Origin: Pseudarthrobacter polychromogenes
Lineage (GTDB): Bacteria; Actinomycetota; Actinomycetes; Actinomycetales; Micrococcaceae
Assembly: GCF_014644495.1 (NCBI RefSeq)
Contig: NZ_BMKU01000005.1
Location: forward strand, 312,592-376,591
Direction: 5' to 3'
Length of the DNA: 64,000 nt
Part shown: positions 26,344 to 34,820 of the stretch, piece by piece
How positions within the stretch are numbered: the stretch's first letter is position 1
Layout of the letters: every line of letters begins with the position of its first letter
The notes under the pieces: generated by a model
The model's database searches: none
What the model saw: the letters and a program-made list of their open reading frames with translations, nothing else
Told to the model about the DNA's origin: nothing
Position numbers and translations under genes: made by a program

Positions 26344-27321
26344 ATGACCGCCGGGGACACTGCACCGATCTATTGGGACAGCCGCGACCTCACACCCTTC
26401 GGCCAGCCGCAGCTGCGTACGCCCGTCCATGACCTCGCCGGGGGAGTGGGCGAACTGCTCACCGGCGTGCTTGGCGGGCGCCACCCCTCGCTGCTCTCGG
26501 TGGACGGTGAGATCCCCCGCCTGAAGCGCATGATGCCCAAGCCGGCCAAGGCTGTGCACGACGCCGTGTTCACCAGCCGCCAGCCCGAGCAACTGATCAC
26601 GCTCGCCAGGGCGTACCCGGGGTGGGCCGGGCTCTGCTACCTCATGTCCGGACTGCTGGTCTACAAGCAGGGCGGCTACCTCCGCGCATCGGAGCTTCTC
26701 CAGCGTGGCCTCACCACCAGGAACGAGGACGAAGCCAACCGCTACTCGTCCACTTACCTCACCAGGATCGTTACACGGATCGAGCTGGTCGAGCGAGTGG
26801 AAATCCCTGTCCTGTTCAGCGAGGAGTCGGTCTTTCTGGCACTGGCGCACTCGCTGCGGGAGACGGGGCGCACGGAAGCTGCACTGGACGCCCTCTCGGG
26901 ACTGCCGCCGTCGCTTCCTATGGCCCTGGCGCGCTGTTCGCTGGCGCTGACCTTGGGCAGGAGCCGGACAGTCATCGACTGGACCGACGGGCTGCTCAAC
27001 GCGGATGATCTCTCCGCCGCGCTGCTCCTGGTCCGGGCCCGGGCACTGCGGCGGGAAGGGCGCCTGGAGGCCGCGAACCAGACCCTCGCCGAGGTCCTGC
27101 GCCGGCGGAAGACGCACCTGACGCTGCGGAACGACGCCCTCACGGACAGGGCGCTGCTGCTCCTTGACTCCAGCCGGAGGTCGCTTAACCCACGGGACTG
27201 GGGACGGCGGCACGAGGACCCGGTGCCGCAGAGGGAGATCGCCGCGCCGGTGCCCATCCGCAAGGACGAGGAGATGCGCCGGATCTGGGAACAGGACTGG
27301 AAGAAGCTCAGCGACGACTAG
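26344..27321 (+). CDS. Uncharacterised protein with TPR-like helical repeats
   Basis: The 325-residue protein is not recognised by family. It is predicted soluble and mainly helical. Residues about 85-270 contain helical pairs of TPR style: QLITLARAYPGWAGLCYLMSG, YLRASELLQRGLTTRNEDEA, SVFLALAHSLRETGRTEAAL and ARALRREGRLEAANQTLAEV. The C-terminus is charged and probably flexible. A scaffold role is plausible for such repeats, but no partner is suggested; the gene is flanked by unrelated genes and converges on lysE with only 6 nt between. Confidence 0.65.
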   Translation: MTAGDTAPIYWDSRDLTPFGQPQLRTPVHDLAGGVGELLTGVLGGRHPSLLSVDGEIPRLKRMMPKPAKAVHDAVFTSRQPEQLITLARAYPGWAGLCYLMSGLLVYKQGGYLRASELLQRGLTTRNEDEANRYSSTYLTRIVTRIELVERVEIPVLFSEESVFLALAHSLRETGRTEAALDALSGLPPSLPMALARCSLALTLGRSRTVIDWTDGLLNADDLSAALLLVRARALRREGRLEAANQTLAEVLRRRKTHLTLRNDALTDRALLLLDSSRRSLNPRDWGRRHEDPVPQREIAAPVPIRKDEEMRRIWEQDWKKLSDD

Positions 27322-27327
27322 GGTGGC

Positions 27328-27984
27328 CTACCCGGCTGCAGCGAAGTTGCTGGCCGTGAGGACCGGCAGCAGCTGCTCGGCAAGCAGCGCCAGCGCCAGG
27401 ACCACCATGATGATACCGCTGGCCAGGGTCACCGTCCGGGCTGCGCCGGGGCGGGTCTGCAGCAGGGTGCGGGACAGCAGGGCGACGGCGGTGTACACGA
27501 GTCCCGCGAGCAGCACGAACGTCATGCCCAGCAGGCCCGACTGCACCGGGACCGGCAGGGAGGCATCCGCGCTGACGAACTGGGGAACGAGCGCCACGTA
27601 GAACAGCAGGCCCTTGGGATTAATGCCACTGGTGCCCATCCCCTGGAGGAAGGTGCGGAGCCCCGTGCTGCCGCCGCTGCCGTCCCCGGCCGTGAAGCTC
27701 GCCGCCCGCCAGGAGCGGAGGGTGCTGACACCGAGCCACATCAGGTACCCGGCGCCGGCCAGGGTGATCCAGCCGAGAACCCCCGGCGCGCCCGTGAGGA
27801 CCGCAGCCAGTCCCGCCACCAGCAGGACCGTGTGCAGGACGTATCCGCCGCAGAGCCCCGCCACCGCCGGCACAAAGCTGCGCTGCCTGAGGCCGGCAGC
27901 GATGGAGTAGGCCCAGTCCACGCCGGGGGTGCAGGCAAGGGCGGCGGCCACCAGTACAAAGGCCAAAAAGAGCTCGGGGTTCAT
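27328..27984 (-). CDS. LysE/RhtB-family amino acid exporter
   Basis: The 218-residue membrane protein has about six helices and the LysE opening pattern (ALACTPGVDWAYSIAAGLRQ, then AGLCGGYVLHTVLLVAGLAA), with GINPKGLLFYVALVPQFV in the middle, a hallmark of the family. It would export a basic or neutral amino acid. AGGAGG lies 4 nt before the ATG at 27984. An Lrp/AsnC gene is divergent at 28090; LysE-type exporters are commonly controlled by a divergently encoded regulator. Confidence 0.88.
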   Translation of the reverse strand: MNPELFLAFVLVAAALACTPGVDWAYSIAAGLRQRSFVPAVAGLCGGYVLHTVLLVAGLAAVLTGAPGVLGWITLAGAGYLMWLGVSTLRSWRAASFTAGDGSGGSTGLRTFLQGMGTSGINPKGLLFYVALVPQFVSADASLPVPVQSGLLGMTFVLLAGLVYTAVALLSRTLLQTRPGAARTVTLASGIIMVVLALALLAEQLLPVLTASNFAAAG

Positions 27985-28077
27985 GGTTCCTCCTGCTGCG
28001 CGATCCAACAGGGGAAACACTAGATACTTTGGGTGCGGAAGTGCTGTCCTTTTTCGCTGGTCGGACACCCTGAACGG

Positions 28078-28083
28078 TAAGAT
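28078..28083 (+). promoter_or_regulatory. Candidate -10 box, leaderless start of the lrp-like gene
   Basis: TAAGAT lies 6 nt before the GTG at 28090. No Shine-Dalgarno sequence is visible. Confidence 0.4.
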
Positions 28084-28089
28084 TCTTGC

Positions 28090-28545
28090 GTGATTGACCA
28101 TGTTGACAGAAATATCTTGCGGCACCTCAAAGAGGACGGCCGCATGACCGCCACTGCGCTCGCCGGAAAGGTGGGCCTGACGGTTGCTCCCTGCCACCGG
28201 CGGCTGCGCGAACTGGAACGGGCAGGCGTCATCCGGGGCTACAAGGCGGACATCGACCCCGCAGCCGTGGGCCTGGGGTTCGAGGCGATCGTTTTTGTCA
28301 CGCTCCGCCAGGTGGACCAGGCAACCATGGAGATCTTCGAGAACCGCGTGGCGGACAATCCCAACATCGTGGAGGCCCAGCGGCTCTTCGGTTCCCCGGA
28401 CTACCTGCTGAAGGTCATCGCCGAGGACCTGCCCGCCTACCAGCGCTTCTACGACGCCGAGCTTACGTCCCTGCCCGGCGTCGAGCGCCTGACGTCCACG
28501 CTGGTGATGAAGAACCTGAAGTCCAACGCGGGCCCTCCTGTCTAG
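28090..28545 (+). CDS. Lrp/AsnC-family regulator, divergent from lysE
   Basis: The 151-residue protein has an N-terminal HTH at about 18-45 (TATALAGKVGLTVAPCHRRL) and a C-terminal RAM/AsnC ligand domain (VEAQRLFGSPDYLLKVIAEDL), the full Lrp plan. It lies 105 nt from the divergent exporter gene and is the obvious candidate for sensing the exported amino acid. A second Lrp-type gene lies tail to tail with it. Confidence 0.9.
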   Translation: MIDHVDRNILRHLKEDGRMTATALAGKVGLTVAPCHRRLRELERAGVIRGYKADIDPAAVGLGFEAIVFVTLRQVDQATMEIFENRVADNPNIVEAQRLFGSPDYLLKVIAEDLPAYQRFYDAELTSLPGVERLTSTLVMKNLKSNAGPPV

Positions 28546-28595
28546 GCCTGGGCCGGGATGTTGCCGGGGACCTGATGCGCAGCCGCTCCCGCGCC

Positions 28596-29063
28596 CTAAT
28601 CCTTGAGCAGCCCCGTGGTGCGGTACGGAATGACCTCGCGCAGGAACATGCTGGTGGAGGTGCGCACGATGCCCGGGCAGAGCCTGATCTCCTCTGACAC
28701 CCGGTAGAGGTCGTCAGGGCTGGTGGCCACCACACGGATCAGCAGGTCCGTGTCGCCGGCGGGAGCGTGGCATTCCAGGACCTCCGGGATCTCCCGGAGG
28801 GCGGCAATGGCCTCGTTGAGGTGGCTCTGGTCCAGTTCGGCGCTGACGGAAGCGGCTACCCCGCGTCCGAGCGCGGCGGGAAGCACCCTGCTGCTGTTGG
28901 GGCGGAGGGCGCCCGACGCCGTCATGCGTTCCAGCCGGGACTGGACGGTGCCGCGGGCCAGGCCCAGCCGCTGGGCCAGCACCATGATGGGAACCCGTGG
29001 ATCCTCGTCCAGCGCCCCGAGGATCCGCTTGTCGGTGGGGTCCAGTTCCTGCAATATGATCAC
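28596..29063 (-). CDS. Lrp/AsnC-family regulator
   Basis: The product has about 155 residues: DPTDKRILGALDEDPRVPIM, then an HTH with LAQRLGLARGTVQSRLERM, then an AsnC ligand domain (VLECHAPAGDTDLLIRVVA). The start is uncertain: the GTG at 29063 puts LDPTDKR at the usual place, but its AGGAA is nearly adjacent; the open frame reaches 29207 without a better signal. Unlike the neighbouring Lrp gene it has no evident target beside it. Confidence 0.85.
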   Translation of the reverse strand: MIILQELDPTDKRILGALDEDPRVPIMVLAQRLGLARGTVQSRLERMTASGALRPNSSRVLPAALGRGVAASVSAELDQSHLNEAIAALREIPEVLECHAPAGDTDLLIRVVATSPDDLYRVSEEIRLCPGIVRTSTSMFLREVIPYRTTGLLKD

Positions 29064-29292
29064 TTCCTGCCGTTCTGCGCCGTTCAGAGTAGTCAAACTG
29101 ATCAACGGCGACTGCGCCTGTTGCACCAACTGTACGGATGCTGGTGAAATATTGGCAATGAGGGCAAAGCTACCGCTGATCCCCGCAGGCTCACAGGCTA
29201 CCGGCACACCACCCGGACACTGGACACCGCTTCCCGCAAGGAGGCTGCCCTGATTGACTCTTGTTCACACCATGGTCTTTCTGTAAACACGG

Positions 29293-29353
29293 CAAGGGCC
29301 CCTGAACTACCGGCGTCGGATGTCCGAAGTCATCGGTAGCTGAGGGGCCCTTG
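29293..29353. other. Structured intergenic element with nested hairpins
   Basis: Arms 29293-29312 and 29334-29353 pair as an 11-bp outer stem and a 6-bp inner stem separated by a 3x3 internal loop, with a further small hairpin (TCGGA/TCCGA, 29315-29326) at the tip. It stands between the divergent lrp-like gene and gluQ, where no terminator is expected, so it may end a small transcript or be a leader structure. Confidence 0.45.
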
Positions 29354-29382
29354 TGTTGTCCCCGGGCCCCGGGTCCCGCGCA

Positions 29383-29388
29383 TAGTGT
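29383..29388 (+). promoter_or_regulatory. Candidate -10 box, leaderless start of gluQ
   Basis: TAGTGT lies 6 nt before the ATG at 29395, the same hexamer and spacing as at the PucR-like gene. Confidence 0.4.
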
Positions 29389-29394
29389 TGAACC

Positions 29395-30276
29395 ATGAAT
29401 TCCGCCGGCCGCTTCGCCCCGAGTCCCTCCGGGGAGCTCCACGTAGGAAACCTGCGCACGGCAATCCTCGCGTGGCTGTTTGCCCGCTCCACCGGCCGGA
29501 CGTTCCTGCTCCGCGTGGAGGATCTCGACCGTGCCCGGTCCGGCGCAGAGGCCGGGCAGCTGAGGGACCTGCACGCCGTAGGGGTCACCTGGGACGGCGG
29601 CGTGGTGCGCCAGACCGCCCGCGGCCCGCTGTACGCCGGGGCGATCTCGCGGCTGGAGGCGGCAGGCCTCACCTATGAGTGTTTCTGTACCCGGCGCGAA
29701 ATCCAGGAGGCGCCGTCCGCTCCGCACGCGCCCCAGGGTGCCTACCCCGGAACGTGCCGGAACCTCGATCCCGCTGAACTGGAGTTCAAGCGCTCCACCA
29801 GGCCGGCCGCCATCCGGCTCCGCGCTGAAGCCGCCGAGTACACGGTGCGGGACCTCCTGCACGGGGAGTTCACCGGAGTGGTGGACGACTTCGTGCTGCG
29901 CCGCAATGACGGCGTGACGGCCTACAACCTCGCAGTGGTCGTGGACGACGCCGAGCAGGGCATCGACCAGGTGGTGCGCGGCGACGACCTTCTTCCGTCC
30001 ACCCCGCGGCAGGCTTACCTGGCATCCCTGCTGAGTATTCCTTCTCCGGAATATGCGCATGTTCCCCTGGTGGTGAATAACGACGGCGCCCGGCTGGCAA
30101 AGCGCGACGGAGCGGTAACGCTGCAGGACCTTGCGGACGCGGGGTGTCCCCCCACTGCCGTGCGGGACCGGCTGCTGGAATCGCTGGGGCTGCCGGCAGG
30201 GCCGCTCGGGAACGCGCTGGCTGCGTTCGACCCGGATGCCCTGCCGAGGGAGCCTTGGGTGTGGAGCGGCCCGTAG
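29395..30276 (+). CDS. gluQ: Glutamyl-Q tRNA(Asp) synthetase
   Basis: The 293-residue protein is a class I glutamyl-tRNA synthetase paralogue lacking the anticodon-binding domain. It has the HIGH-like PSGELHVGNLRTA, DLDRAR, the cysteines around CFCTRREIQE and CRNL expected for the zinc site, and a KMSKS-like RLAKRDGAVTL. The family glutamylates queuosine in tRNA(Asp). No queuosine synthesis gene is visible nearby. An HD hydrolase gene starts 10 nt after its stop. Confidence 0.92.
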   Translation: MNSAGRFAPSPSGELHVGNLRTAILAWLFARSTGRTFLLRVEDLDRARSGAEAGQLRDLHAVGVTWDGGVVRQTARGPLYAGAISRLEAAGLTYECFCTRREIQEAPSAPHAPQGAYPGTCRNLDPAELEFKRSTRPAAIRLRAEAAEYTVRDLLHGEFTGVVDDFVLRRNDGVTAYNLAVVVDDAEQGIDQVVRGDDLLPSTPRQAYLASLLSIPSPEYAHVPLVVNNDGARLAKRDGAVTLQDLADAGCPPTAVRDRLLESLGLPAGPLGNALAAFDPDALPREPWVWSGP

Positions 30277-30279
30277 GCT
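30274..30279 (+). promoter_or_regulatory. Candidate -10 box overlapping the gluQ stop
   Basis: TAGGCT begins with the gluQ stop codon and ends 6 nt before the ATG at 30286, so the HD gene may have its own leaderless transcript as well as read-through from gluQ. Confidence 0.35.
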
Positions 30280-30285
30280 TAGGGC

Positions 30286-30960
30286 ATGTCAGACCAGCAT
30301 GCTGCGGAGCAGATCCCGGCGCCCTCATTCACCGTAGAGACCGCGAAGGTCCTCGCCGAGGTGGCCCACAACCGCCAGAAGGACAAGCTCAAGAGGCCGT
30401 ACAAGGACCACGTCCTCGCCGTGGGGGACGCGCTGGCCGATTTCGACGACGACATCCGGATCGCCGGCTACCTGCACGACATCGCCGAGGACACCCCGAT
30501 GACCCGGCAGGCCCTGCTGGACATGGGAGTTTCCGAGCGGGCCGTTGAAATCATTGAACGTGTCACCAACCGGCTGCACAGCAACCCGGACGACTACCAG
30601 GCCGGGATCCGCGAGATCGCCGAGGACCACGATGCCGCCCTGGTCAAGATCGCGGACAATGCCCACAACTCGCTGCCTGAGCGCGTCCAGGCGCTGGCGG
30701 ACAAGTGGCCGGACAGGCCGCCTGTCACCAAGTACCGGGACGCGCGCCCGGTGCTGTACGCCGCCGTCGAGGTTGAGGAGATCCGGAAGATCCTGGCCCG
30801 CGTGAATCCGTGGCTGCTGGAGGAACTGGACGACCGGTTGGACGAGGAGGACACCACGGACTACGAGAACCTGTCCTACGGCGACGGCGGTCCTGCTGCG
30901 CCGGAGGGGGATGATGCCGGCGGTGAGGCTCCCGGCGCTACATCGCTCGGGGAGCGGTAG
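30286..30960 (+). CDS. RelA/SpoT-type HD-domain hydrolase (MESH1-like)
   Basis: The 224-residue protein has the HD signature of (p)ppGpp hydrolases: GYLHDIAEDT with His64, Asp65, Glu68 and Asp69, and LVKIADNAHN near 118-127, matching the VKxADRxHN motif of RelA/SpoT HD domains. There is no synthetase or TGS domain, so it is a stand-alone hydrolase of small-alarmone-hydrolase type, or a related nucleotide phosphohydrolase. The C-terminal 35 residues are acidic and Gly-rich. Its 3' end overlaps the convergent ltrA by 23 nt. Confidence 0.8.
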   Translation: MSDQHAAEQIPAPSFTVETAKVLAEVAHNRQKDKLKRPYKDHVLAVGDALADFDDDIRIAGYLHDIAEDTPMTRQALLDMGVSERAVEIIERVTNRLHSNPDDYQAGIREIAEDHDAALVKIADNAHNSLPERVQALADKWPDRPPVTKYRDARPVLYAAVEVEEIRKILARVNPWLLEELDDRLDEEDTTDYENLSYGDGGPAAPEGDDAGGEAPGATSLGER

Positions 30961-32197
30961 CGCCTGCTTCCAGCTTCTGTAGGGCAAGATGCAGCCGGCT
31001 GGACGCGCGGCGTTCATCGATCACGATGGAGGCGCCGAGCGCCAGCACAATGACCAGGAGGCAGACGGGGACCGATGTGCCCGCCGCAGCGAGGCCGACT
31101 GAAGCGGCCATGGCGGCCAGTACGCCGCCGGCAACCGTGATCACCGTGCGGTCCCCGCCCACCATGATGCTGTACAGCCACGTCACGGAGCCCTTGAACA
31201 GTGCCACCGGGATGGCGATGCTGGCCACCGCGGCGGCTGCGCTGATGTGGGCTTCGTGGTCAATGTAGTACGCGGCGACGTGCAGGCCCGCGCCGGTGGC
31301 CGCAATGGCGGCGAAGATGGGGATGTGGCCGTAGCCGAAGAGGAAGGACCGGTGCCGGCGCAGGTGCAGGGCCCGTCCGGCCGGCAGCATGAAGTAGATC
31401 CACCACATGGCAAATGCCAGCGCCGTCCCGCCGAAACCCACCAGCGCCGCGTCAACGCTCCAGCCGTGGTTGGCCACGATGGCCCGGAGTGTCTCGATGG
31501 CGCCGATCAGGCATTCACCCAGGGCGATGATGGCCAGCAGGCCGTACCGTTCGGCGATGTGGTGCGCGTGCCAGGGCGTCCGGGTTTTCCGTTCGGCGGC
31601 GAAGGGGGTGACCATTTCGAGGATGATCAGCGGCGCAATCATGAGGAGCGTGGTGGGCACGTCAGCCTCGATCACGGCTACCGCGATCCACCCCAGCTGC
31701 ACCAGCGCGAGGTACCGCGCGTAGCGGAGGCACGTTTCGCGGCGGGCCGGGTCCTGCCGGGCTGCCCTGATCCACTGGGATACCAGGGCGAGCCGCATCA
31801 CCACGTAGCCGCCCACCATCACCGCGTTGTCCACATGGTCGCCCTCCACCAGCGAGTGGAACATGGGTTCGATCCCCATCGCCAGGACCAGGACCCCCAC
31901 GATCTGGATCATGGTGACCACGCGGAAGATCCAGTCGTCCGTGTCATAGGCGCTGGCGAACCACGTGAAGTTGATCCATGCCCAGATCACGGCGAACATC
32001 GCGAAGGAGAAGCCCAGCAGCCCGGCCAGGACGTGGGCTTCCGCGATTTCGTGGGCGAACTGGCTGCCGGCAACCCCAAAGGCGATGACGAAGGTCAGGT
32101 CGAAGAAGAGTTCAAGCGGAGTGGCGGCCCGGTGTGCCTCGTGCGGGTCTCGGCCGCCCATGCGCGCCATGGCATGGCGGAGGGGATTGGAGGACAT
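30938..32197 (-). CDS. Low-temperature-requirement A family membrane protein
   Basis: The 419-residue protein has the LtrA signature near the N-terminus (ATPLELFFDLTFVIAFG) and about eleven to twelve predicted helices, with AERYGLLAIIALGECLIG in the middle. LtrA was named for a Listeria gene needed for growth in the cold; the biochemical role is unknown. It converges on the HD hydrolase gene with a 23-nt coding overlap. Confidence 0.88.
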   Translation of the reverse strand: MSSNPLRHAMARMGGRDPHEAHRAATPLELFFDLTFVIAFGVAGSQFAHEIAEAHVLAGLLGFSFAMFAVIWAWINFTWFASAYDTDDWIFRVVTMIQIVGVLVLAMGIEPMFHSLVEGDHVDNAVMVGGYVVMRLALVSQWIRAARQDPARRETCLRYARYLALVQLGWIAVAVIEADVPTTLLMIAPLIILEMVTPFAAERKTRTPWHAHHIAERYGLLAIIALGECLIGAIETLRAIVANHGWSVDAALVGFGGTALAFAMWWIYFMLPAGRALHLRRHRSFLFGYGHIPIFAAIAATGAGLHVAAYYIDHEAHISAAAAVASIAIPVALFKGSVTWLYSIMVGGDRTVITVAGGVLAAMAASVGLAAAGTSVPVCLLVIVLALGASIVIDERRASSRLHLALQKLEAGATAPRAM

Positions 32198-32204
32198 GCG
32201 TCAA

Positions 32205-32210
32205 AGATTA
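32205..32210 (-). promoter_or_regulatory. Candidate -10 box, leaderless start of the ltrA-like gene
   Basis: On the minus strand TAATCT lies 7 nt before the ATG at 32197, with no Shine-Dalgarno sequence. Confidence 0.4.
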
Positions 32211-32242
32211 CGCCCCGCCGTTCCCACCCCGAAAGTTATGTC

Positions 32243-33568
32243 CTAGACGCGGCCCAGGGCGTCGATGTCCTCCAGGAACTCCTGGTGCACTTCGGCGCTG
32301 ACGGTGGTCCTGGTGTCGCCGATGGCGTCCAGGTAGTCTTCGGTGGACGGGCCCTTCCGCACCGCCTCCCGGACGGAAAGGCTGCCTCCGGAAGCGAGCC
32401 CGCCGTCGTCGTCCTTGCCGTAGACCACGTTCTCCAACGCCCGCTGCGACGCACTGCGCGCGGCGTACTCAATGTCCGCTGGGGAAAAGCCCTCGGTCCG
32501 CTCCACGAGCAGTTCCACGTCCACGGTGTCTACCACGGGCGCGGGGATGAAGCGCTGCCACATGGCTTCGCGGGCCTGCCTGTCCGGAAGGCCGATGGGA
32601 ATGACGTAGTCGAAGCGGCCATGGCGCAGGAAAGCTGAGTCCAGGGCGCGGATGAAGTTGGTGGCGCAGACCAGCAGGCGGCCGGGCTGTTCGCGGAAGG
32701 CCGGGATGATCTTGAGCAGCTCGTTGGTGACGCCCTGCAGCGGGGACGGCGGCTCACCGGAGCGCTGGGACGCGATCTCCTCCACCTCGTCGATGAACAC
32801 CACGGCGTGCTCTAGTTCGGCAATCTCCAGGAACGTCTCGCGCAGGGCCCCGGCCAGGCCCTGCGGGTCGGCCGCGAGCCGGGACGGGAACACTTCGACG
32901 AACGGCCATTCCAGGCGGGAGGCGATGGCTTTCGCGAAGGTGGTCTTGCCGGTGCCGGGCGGGCCGAAGAGGACCACGGCGCGCGGCGGGACCACACCGA
33001 ACTCGTCGGCGAGGTCCGCTTCGGCGAGCGGAAGGACCAGGCGGCGTTCCAGGAGTTCCTTTTCCTTGCGCATGCCGGCCACGTTTTCCCAGAGGTCCCG
33101 GGCCAGGACGCGTCCGCCGAGCTGGCCCAGCGCACCGAGTTCCTGCCGCTGGACGGGGATGGTGCGTTCGAAGTAGCGCAGGTTCTTCTTCAGGGCGAAA
33201 CCCCGGCTGAGGAACGCTTCCACCCGGGTTTCGGACTCCGGCATGAGGGCTGAGAGCTTGTTGAGGCCGTGGGGTGCCATGCGGTTCTCGACGGCGGCGA
33301 GCAGCGAGGTGCCGATCCCGCGGCCGCGGTATTCGGGCAGCGTGGCCAGGAAGACGATCCAGCCCTGGTCATGGGCGGCGCGTCCGACGGCGGCCCCCAC
33401 CACCTGTTCGCCCTGCACGGCCACCACGGCATGGTCCTTCTCGCAGGAAGCCAGTACCTCGGAGAGGGCGTAGACGGGTTCCACGTTGCTTGCCTTGAGG
33501 CTTTCCCAGAGGTGCAGGATCCCGTCCAGGTCCGCCGAATGGAAATCCCTGATGCGCCAGTTGGTCAT
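32243..33568 (-). CDS. GNAT acetyltransferase-AAA+ ATPase fusion protein
   Basis: The 441-residue protein joins two domains. Residues 1-138 are a GNAT acetyltransferase with the acetyl-CoA motif YRGRGIGTSLL (80-90). Residues about 155-400 are an AAA+ ATPase with Walker A GPPGTGKTT (202-210), Walker B VVFIDEVEE (256-264), sensor-1 Asn304 in CATNF, likely arginine fingers in FLRHGRFD (313-320) and a sensor-2-like GFSPADIEYAAR. The AAA+ part resembles the FtsH/katanin/VPS4 classical clade. AGGAG precedes the ATG by 7 nt. No protease, partner or substrate gene is adjacent. Both active sites look intact; the role is unknown. Confidence 0.85.
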   Translation of the reverse strand: MTNWRIRDFHSADLDGILHLWESLKASNVEPVYALSEVLASCEKDHAVVAVQGEQVVGAAVGRAAHDQGWIVFLATLPEYRGRGIGTSLLAAVENRMAPHGLNKLSALMPESETRVEAFLSRGFALKKNLRYFERTIPVQRQELGALGQLGGRVLARDLWENVAGMRKEKELLERRLVLPLAEADLADEFGVVPPRAVVLFGPPGTGKTTFAKAIASRLEWPFVEVFPSRLAADPQGLAGALRETFLEIAELEHAVVFIDEVEEIASQRSGEPPSPLQGVTNELLKIIPAFREQPGRLLVCATNFIRALDSAFLRHGRFDYVIPIGLPDRQAREAMWQRFIPAPVVDTVDVELLVERTEGFSPADIEYAARSASQRALENVVYGKDDDGGLASGGSLSVREAVRKGPSTEDYLDAIGDTRTTVSAEVHQEFLEDIDALGRV

Positions 33569-33706
33569 GGGTCTACTCCTGTGGTGGTTCGTCGTTGAAC
33601 TGTTAGAGCAGCGGTGTGCAGCGCTCTGCTGAGCATATGCGAACCGCGGCGGCCCGGGGGTTGCGGGGGCGTTGCATGACGGCTGGCCGGGCGCCGGCGG
33701 AGGCGC

Positions 33707-34654
33707 TCAGATGCCCAGGGTGCCCAGCGTGTGCCGCAGGGTGTCGGCGGAATGCTGCAGGGCTGCCAGCTCGCCGTCATCCATGGGCATTTCCAGCACA
33801 GTGTGGACCCCGCCCCGCCCCACGACGCTCGGCAGGGAAAGGGCCACCCCGGAGATCCCATGCTGTCCGTCCAGCACCGTGGACACCGGCAGCACCGCTT
33901 TGTCATCGCGGAGCAGGGCTTCCACGATGCGTGCGCCGGAGAGGCCGATCGCGTAGTTGGTTGCGCCCTTGCCGGCGATGACCTTATACGCCGCCTGCGT
34001 CACTTCGAGTGCCGTCTCGGCCAGGTATTCGGGGGTGAAGACGCGCTCCCCGTCCACCGTCCAGTCTCGGACCGGGATGGGGCCGATGGTTGCCGTGGAC
34101 CATACGGGGAACTCGGTGTCCCCGTGCTCGCCCACGATGCTGGCATGGACGCTGGGCACGGCCACTCCCGCCCGGCGGGCCAGCAGCCAGCGCAGCCGGG
34201 AGGTGTCCAGGACCGTGCCGGAGGAAAAGATGCGCCCCGCCGGGAGCCCGGAGATCTTCTGCGCTGCCACGGTGAGTACGTCGCAGGGGTTGGTGACCAG
34301 GACGTAGACAGCATCGGGGGAGTGCTTGAGGAGTTGGGGCATGAGTTCTTCCAGGATCCGCACGTTGGTTCCGGCGAGGTCCAGCCGGGTCTGGCCGGGC
34401 GCCTGCTTGGCTCCGGCCGTGATGACAACGACGTCGGCGCCCTCCGTCACGGCGATGTCGCCGCCGCCGGTCATGGACGCAGCGGCGGCAGCGAACTGGG
34501 TGCCGTGGGCGAGGTCCAGCACTTCGGCGTCAGCCTTGGCGGTATTGACGTCGAACAGGGCGATGTTGCTGGCCGAACCACGGATCAGGGCGGCGTACGC
34601 AAGGGAGGTTCCCACACTCCCGGCTCCCACAACGGCGAGTTTGGATCCTGACAT
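33707..34654 (-). CDS. ldh: L-lactate dehydrogenase
   Basis: The 315-residue enzyme reduces pyruvate to L-lactate with NADH. It has the Rossmann motif [13 protein letters not shown], the specificity loop [14 protein letters not shown] (a Gln where malate dehydrogenases have Arg), [10 protein letters not shown], and the catalytic His177 in [13 protein letters not shown]. The start at 34654 has GAGG 6 nt before it; an upstream in-frame ATG at 34723 is less likely. It is a single-gene unit. Confidence 0.93.
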   Translation of the reverse strand: MSGSKLAVVGAGSVGTSLAYAALIRGSASNIALFDVNTAKADAEVLDLAHGTQFAAAAASMTGGGDIAVTEGADVVVITAGAKQAPGQTRLDLAGTNVRILEELMPQLLKHSPDAVYVLVTNPCDVLTVAAQKISGLPAGRIFSSGTVLDTSRLRWLLARRAGVAVPSVHASIVGEHGDTEFPVWSTATIGPIPVRDWTVDGERVFTPEYLAETALEVTQAAYKVIAGKGATNYAIGLSGARIVEALLRDDKAVLPVSTVLDGQHGISGVALSLPSVVGRGGVHTVLEMPMDDGELAALQHSADTLRHTLGTLGI

Positions 34655-34820
34655 GAGGTACCTCGTTTCCCTGGCCCGGACGGGGCCCGTGTTGGTGGTG
34701 CAACTGCCGGCAGTGGCTTTCATGCTACCGAGGCAGCAAGGGTAGGCGGGAGCGTTGAGTGTCCATTACGGGAGGAGTAGCGTGTGATCCACCTCACTCG
34801 CACCCTTTTCAGGAGCAACC

